64,000 nucleotides of DNA, taken from assembly GCA_027405735.1 (NCBI GenBank), contig JAPEHQ010000007.1:62001-126000 (forward strand), given 5' to 3'. The notes under the pieces are model-generated. The model was not told where the DNA came from and searched no databases. It saw only the letters and a list, made by a program, of their open reading frames with translations. This DNA is from Mucor racemosus (Eukaryota > Mucoromycota > Mucoromycetes > Mucorales > Mucoraceae). A program made the translations under genes and the position numbers. Position 1 is the first letter of the stretch. Every line of letters starts with the position of its first letter. Shown here in pieces: positions 60,789 to 64,000 of this stretch.

Positions 60789-61142
60789 TTGTTGCATCCA
60801 CCACAGATCTGGGTGCATTCCTTGGTTAAGATTACGACACAGTTTGATATGTTAAGTTCTACATTGCTGTGGATTATGTTATGAAGCTCCGTTTATACAG
60901 GAATATGGAACTAGTGTGTGTCATCTAAACTTGATTGGATATATATATATATAATTAGACTTATTTTAGACTAGTCATATAATTAGAGGAGAATGTGAAT
61001 ATAAAAGAAGATGGTTCAATCTTATAATAAAGTTCTTTAGTTTTAGTGTGCTCTTTCATTTTATAACAGTTTTCCTTTATTTTTATTAAATGATTTAGTA
61101 CATATTTTAGCTTTGAGATTGATATAATTTCCTGGCGTAACA
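60789..61142 (+). mobile_element. solo LTR, family A, copy A2
   Basis: 354-bp LTR, TGTTGCATCC...GGCGTAACA, flanked by the perfect 5-bp duplication GACAT at 60784-60788 and 61143-61147. Nearly the same as A3 (inverted at 11794-12141) and A1. No internal region follows. Confidence 0.93.
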
Positions 61143-61147
61143 GACAT

Positions 61148-61955
61148 CATCTAAAAAAAACGCCAATTGTTGATGGAGATATAAACAAAACTCAATGTTA
61201 GTACATTAATATTAAGCTGTATAACGCAAAAAGTGAATATGAATGTGTAGGTTTTTGCCTATTATTTATGTTAAATCTTATTTCAATCCCATATTAAACC
61301 TGACATCCAAATGGAATTGAAATGATACAAATACTTTTAGAATCCAGGACCTGATGGCTCCGGGCTTCCTTTTTTAACTTAATAATAAAGGCCCTACGTT
61401 CTCCGTGATATAATCACTTGTAGTCTTTATTTTATTTGTATTGGAAATAATTGTTATCTATATATAACTCTCAGAATCAATTTAAAGCAATATTTGCCAA
61501 AATGGGAGTTAGTATGACATGCGCTACAACGCACAGAAGAAACGCAAGTAATAACAAAAAACTACGAACGGTATACTAGTAAATTGTAATTTAATAATAC
61601 ACTATCGTTCAATATAACCGAATATTAATGAATCAGAGAAAATACAACTGGTAAACTGATACTCAATGTAAAACGAGGTCAACATTGATAAAAGGTGTAT
61701 TCATTATGTGGTGGAAATCGCGACATTTTGATGGATAGAAATTACAGAACCAAGATGTTGTGTTTGCTTCAAGATTTTCAAAAAGGGTTTAAAAGCATTC
61801 TTCATCAAACTCAACTAGATGTTGAATACTGGCGTCTGGTCAGATTGAATTTATATTCTTTTTATTTTTTATATCCTAAATTCAGACAGATAATCTCATT
61901 TTATCATTTAATGCATATTTAAATATTAATAATTGAAAAAGGTATACAATGATAA
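61148..61955. other. upstream region of the Harbinger-like transposase
   Basis: No gene accepted. I looked for terminal inverted repeats pairing with 63290-63840 and found none convincing. A 75-codon frame at 61695-61922 lacks recognisable motifs. Confidence 0.4.
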
Positions 61956-63284
61956 ATGAATGACACAGAAGAAGAGAATATAAAAGAAAAGATTAATATA
62001 GAGATTAATAGATTAATAATTGATAAATGGTATTTTTATGAATCTAATTGGAAAATAATTAGTAAAAAATATAATCATAGAACTACTTTAAAATATATGA
62101 AAGATATAAATTTTATAAAAGATGTATTACTTAATCAATTAGGCTATATTCCTGTATTTTACTTTTTAAATATTTTATATGGGACACAAGAGTATCCAGG
62201 TCCATATCCTGAATTAGATAAAGGTCTTATTTTATTATATCATTTAGTTTGTGGTCTATCAGGGCAGAAAATGTCTCAATTTATGTGCTATGCTACTTTT
62301 TATGATTTATATAAAAAATTTTGGATAGACAATTATAAAAGAATCAATAAAATAATAAACACAGATTTGTTAAACTTATTTTCAAATATAAAGATAAGAT
62401 TATTATCTGCAAAACTATATAACCCAATAGGATTTAAGAATGTAACTTTAATTATAGATGGTCATGACTCAAAAATAAAATACTACAATCCAGATACAGA
62501 AAGAATAAAATTACATTCTTATAAATTAAAAAAACCAGGTGTCAGAACTCAAATTGTTTGTGATATGAATAAAATGATAATTTATATTTCAGACTCCGAA
62601 AAATGTGGTGAATCTAATGATGGTACAATGTTCTTAAAAATGAATCTCTATAATAAACTACATATTGGTGATTGTTTGGCTATGGATGGAGGTTATCCAC
62701 TATTTATAAACCAATTTAAAGAAAATGGAATTAATCTTGGATATGAATTTAAAGATATGCATTTTATGTATCCAGTTAGAAAAGAAAAGGATAGTAAATT
62801 GAGTGTGAATGAATTACATTTTAACAGCGTATTTGGAAGCTTTAGATCCATAATAGAGAATGAATTTAGTGTTATAGGAAGTAAATTTGAGAGGTTTAAT
62901 AATAACAGAGCATCTGTACAGGTATCTGATATAAAACATTACAATATACAATTTAAATTATCTTGTTTACTGAAAAATATTTGGCAAATGGTTAAAGATT
63001 ATAATATAGAAGAATTACCGCATCATAAGCTTTGGTATAGTGATGGCTTTGAGTTTCCTATAAAAGAAAGTAAGATACAAATTGCATTTAATGATGAGAT
63101 TAAGATAAATAAAAATCTAATTGAAATAAGTACGTTACAAAATAAATTATTAAATATGAGCCTTGATGAATTAGAAGTCGATTCTATCAATTTTGACGAA
63201 GATGAAATTATGGAAGAAGAAGTTTCATTAAAGCATAAAAGAGTTAAAAAAAGTATTGTATATATTGAAAAGCCTGATAGATAA
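61956..63284 (+). CDS. Harbinger-like (DDE_Tnp_4) transposase
   Basis: Intronless 442-residue transposase of the PIF/Harbinger type, as found in great numbers in Glomeromycotina and Mucoromycotina genomes. The likely catalytic residues are D168 (TLIIDGHDSK), D244 (AMDGGYPLF) and an acidic residue in IIENEF (E301 or E303). The usual FGSFR just before it and NIQFKLSCLLKNIWQM after it are also present. Family features such as HKLWYSDGFEFP are visible. The C-terminal ~50 residues are acidic then basic. Codon use is extremely A/T-biased (ATA, TTA, AAA, AAT dominate), more than the housekeeping genes here. The frame is unbroken. No TIRs were found, so the element's borders are open. Confidence 0.88.
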   Translation: MNDTEEENIKEKINIEINRLIIDKWYFYESNWKIISKKYNHRTTLKYMKDINFIKDVLLNQLGYIPVFYFLNILYGTQEYPGPYPELDKGLILLYHLVCGLSGQKMSQFMCYATFYDLYKKFWIDNYKRINKIINTDLLNLFSNIKIRLLSAKLYNPIGFKNVTLIIDGHDSKIKYYNPDTERIKLHSYKLKKPGVRTQIVCDMNKMIIYISDSEKCGESNDGTMFLKMNLYNKLHIGDCLAMDGGYPLFINQFKENGINLGYEFKDMHFMYPVRKEKDSKLSVNELHFNSVFGSFRSIIENEFSVIGSKFERFNNNRASVQVSDIKHYNIQFKLSCLLKNIWQMVKDYNIEELPHHKLWYSDGFEFPIKESKIQIAFNDEIKINKNLIEISTLQNKLLNMSLDELEVDSINFDEDEIMEEEVSLKHKRVKKSIVYIEKPDR

Positions 63285-63858
63285 AGGAATTAATAAAATA
63301 AATATAATAGAAGTATAAGGCGTACTATTCCCTAGCAATTATCACGTGATCATATTTATACCATATAATAATTTTTTTTTTATGTAATTTTATTTTCGTT
63401 TTTTTTTCGTTTTGTAACAATAAGGTAATATACAAGTACAACTCATAATACTAATTCCAGGTCTATTAGGTAATTAATACAATCATCACTGACTTATAGT
63501 AATAGTTTATTGACTTATTACAGGTCATATTCTCTACCATGCAACGTATTACATAATTCTCTTGAAAGTACATATAAAAAGTTTACACTCACCATGATTG
63601 ATTTCTTTAATATATCAATTTTATATTATATCCAAATTCAATTTTTCTAAAATAAGAATTTAAAGTATAATTAGATATAAAACAGCTATATATAATTAAT
63701 TAATTATTCTTCATTTATAATTAACCTCCACTCACCATATGCGATTAGTATTATTTTGTCTTTTATGTAATTGTTGTGTTATTAAAAATCAAGCTTTTCA
63801 TAGATTATAACAATGACAATGGGATGTTTCTGATTTTAGATTGACATTTATCATAATG
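63285..63858. other. non-coding stretch downstream of the Harbinger-like transposase
   Basis: No gene recognised. Very A+T-rich; tatcacgtgatca (63340-63352) contains a short palindrome. Confidence 0.45.
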
Positions 63859-64000
63859 CGGGCTGATTATACTACGTTTGATACTACTGTAGATAGAACC
63901 AGTAAATTTAATTCATGGAATTTGAATGAAAATACCAAGGAACCATTTGTAAATACTTAAGTTGGTTCTGCTGGTAGTAAAGCATTGAATAAAATGGCTT
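63859..64000 (+). pseudogene. fragment of dynein intermediate-chain WD40 domain, runs off the window
   Basis: The frame reads DRTSKFNSWNLNENTKEPFV, then a TAA stop, then VGSAGSKALNKMA at the window end. This fits the WD blade just before, and overlapping, the one at 13175-13281 in dynein intermediate chains. The TAA (63958-63960) is at the same relative codon as the TAA at 13169-13171. Partial: the window ends inside it. Confidence 0.65.

Noticed and set aside
61695..61922. 75-codon plus frame upstream of the Harbinger-like transposase
   Set aside because: No recognisable similarity and a stop separates it from the transposase.
1..64000. CRISPR array, bacterial operon or viral gene cluster
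   Set aside because: No regularly spaced direct repeats and no prokaryotic gene layout; spliced eukaryotic genes dominate.

Overview
The window looks like nuclear DNA from an early-diverging fungus, most probably Mucoromycota (Mucorales or relatives). It is strongly A+T-rich (roughly two thirds by eye, not computed). The genes are split by short introns (about 47-75 nt, GT...AG) and encode fungal or eukaryotic housekeeping proteins. They sit in islands between transposon-rich, gene-poor stretches. The transposons (Tc1/mariner, pogo/Tigger, Harbinger-like DDE_Tnp_4, Crypton-like tyrosine recombinase, many solo LTRs) and an animal-like PPP1R21 homologue fit that assignment. The genus is not determined.

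Layout. 2.3-9.9 kb: a five-exon gene for Gcn1, the ribosome-bound activator of the Gcn2 stress kinase (minus). 9.9-21.5 kb: a repeat island holding a non-coding repeat (R2), solo LTRs, a scrap of a dynein intermediate-chain WD domain, a roughly 2.2-kb repeat (R1, copy 1) hit by a Tc1/mariner element and two solo LTRs, and a decayed Crypton recombinase. 21.5-29.1 kb: two minus-strand signalling genes, a nine-exon RhoGEF (DH-PH) and a seven-exon gene that fuses an RGS domain to an AIF/FSP1-type FAD/NAD(P)H oxidoreductase. 30-31.2 kb: a broken gene of unknown family. 31.3-32.9 kb: the splicing factor Prp31. 33.8-36.5 kb: the fullest R2 copy and another solo LTR. 37.3-39.7 kb: a PPP1R21/KLRAQ-type endosomal coiled-coil protein. 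40.2-40.6 kb: a tRNA-derived SINE. 41.6-44.6 kb: the ribosome biogenesis factor Utp14 (plus). 45.1-45.3 kb: a candidate 37-residue spliced microprotein gene. 46.6-48.5 kb: an FCP1-type HAD phosphatase. 48.8-51.5 kb: a class-3 (sn-1 diacylglycerol-type) lipase. 51.5-64 kb: a second repeat island with R1 copy 2, split by a complete pogo/Tigger element, more LTRs, a Harbinger-like transposase and a second dynein scrap that runs off the window.

The most informative structural result is that the two R1 copies carry different insertions. Each copy therefore preserves the empty site of the other's transposons (Tc1, pogo, two solo LTRs), which fixes element ends and target duplications at base resolution for Tc1 and one LTR and approximately for the others. 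The most interesting genes are the RGS-oxidoreductase fusion, the fungal PPP1R21 homologue and the spliced microprotein. Gene models were built by hand from reading frames and in-phase splice sites. No alignment or database search was run.
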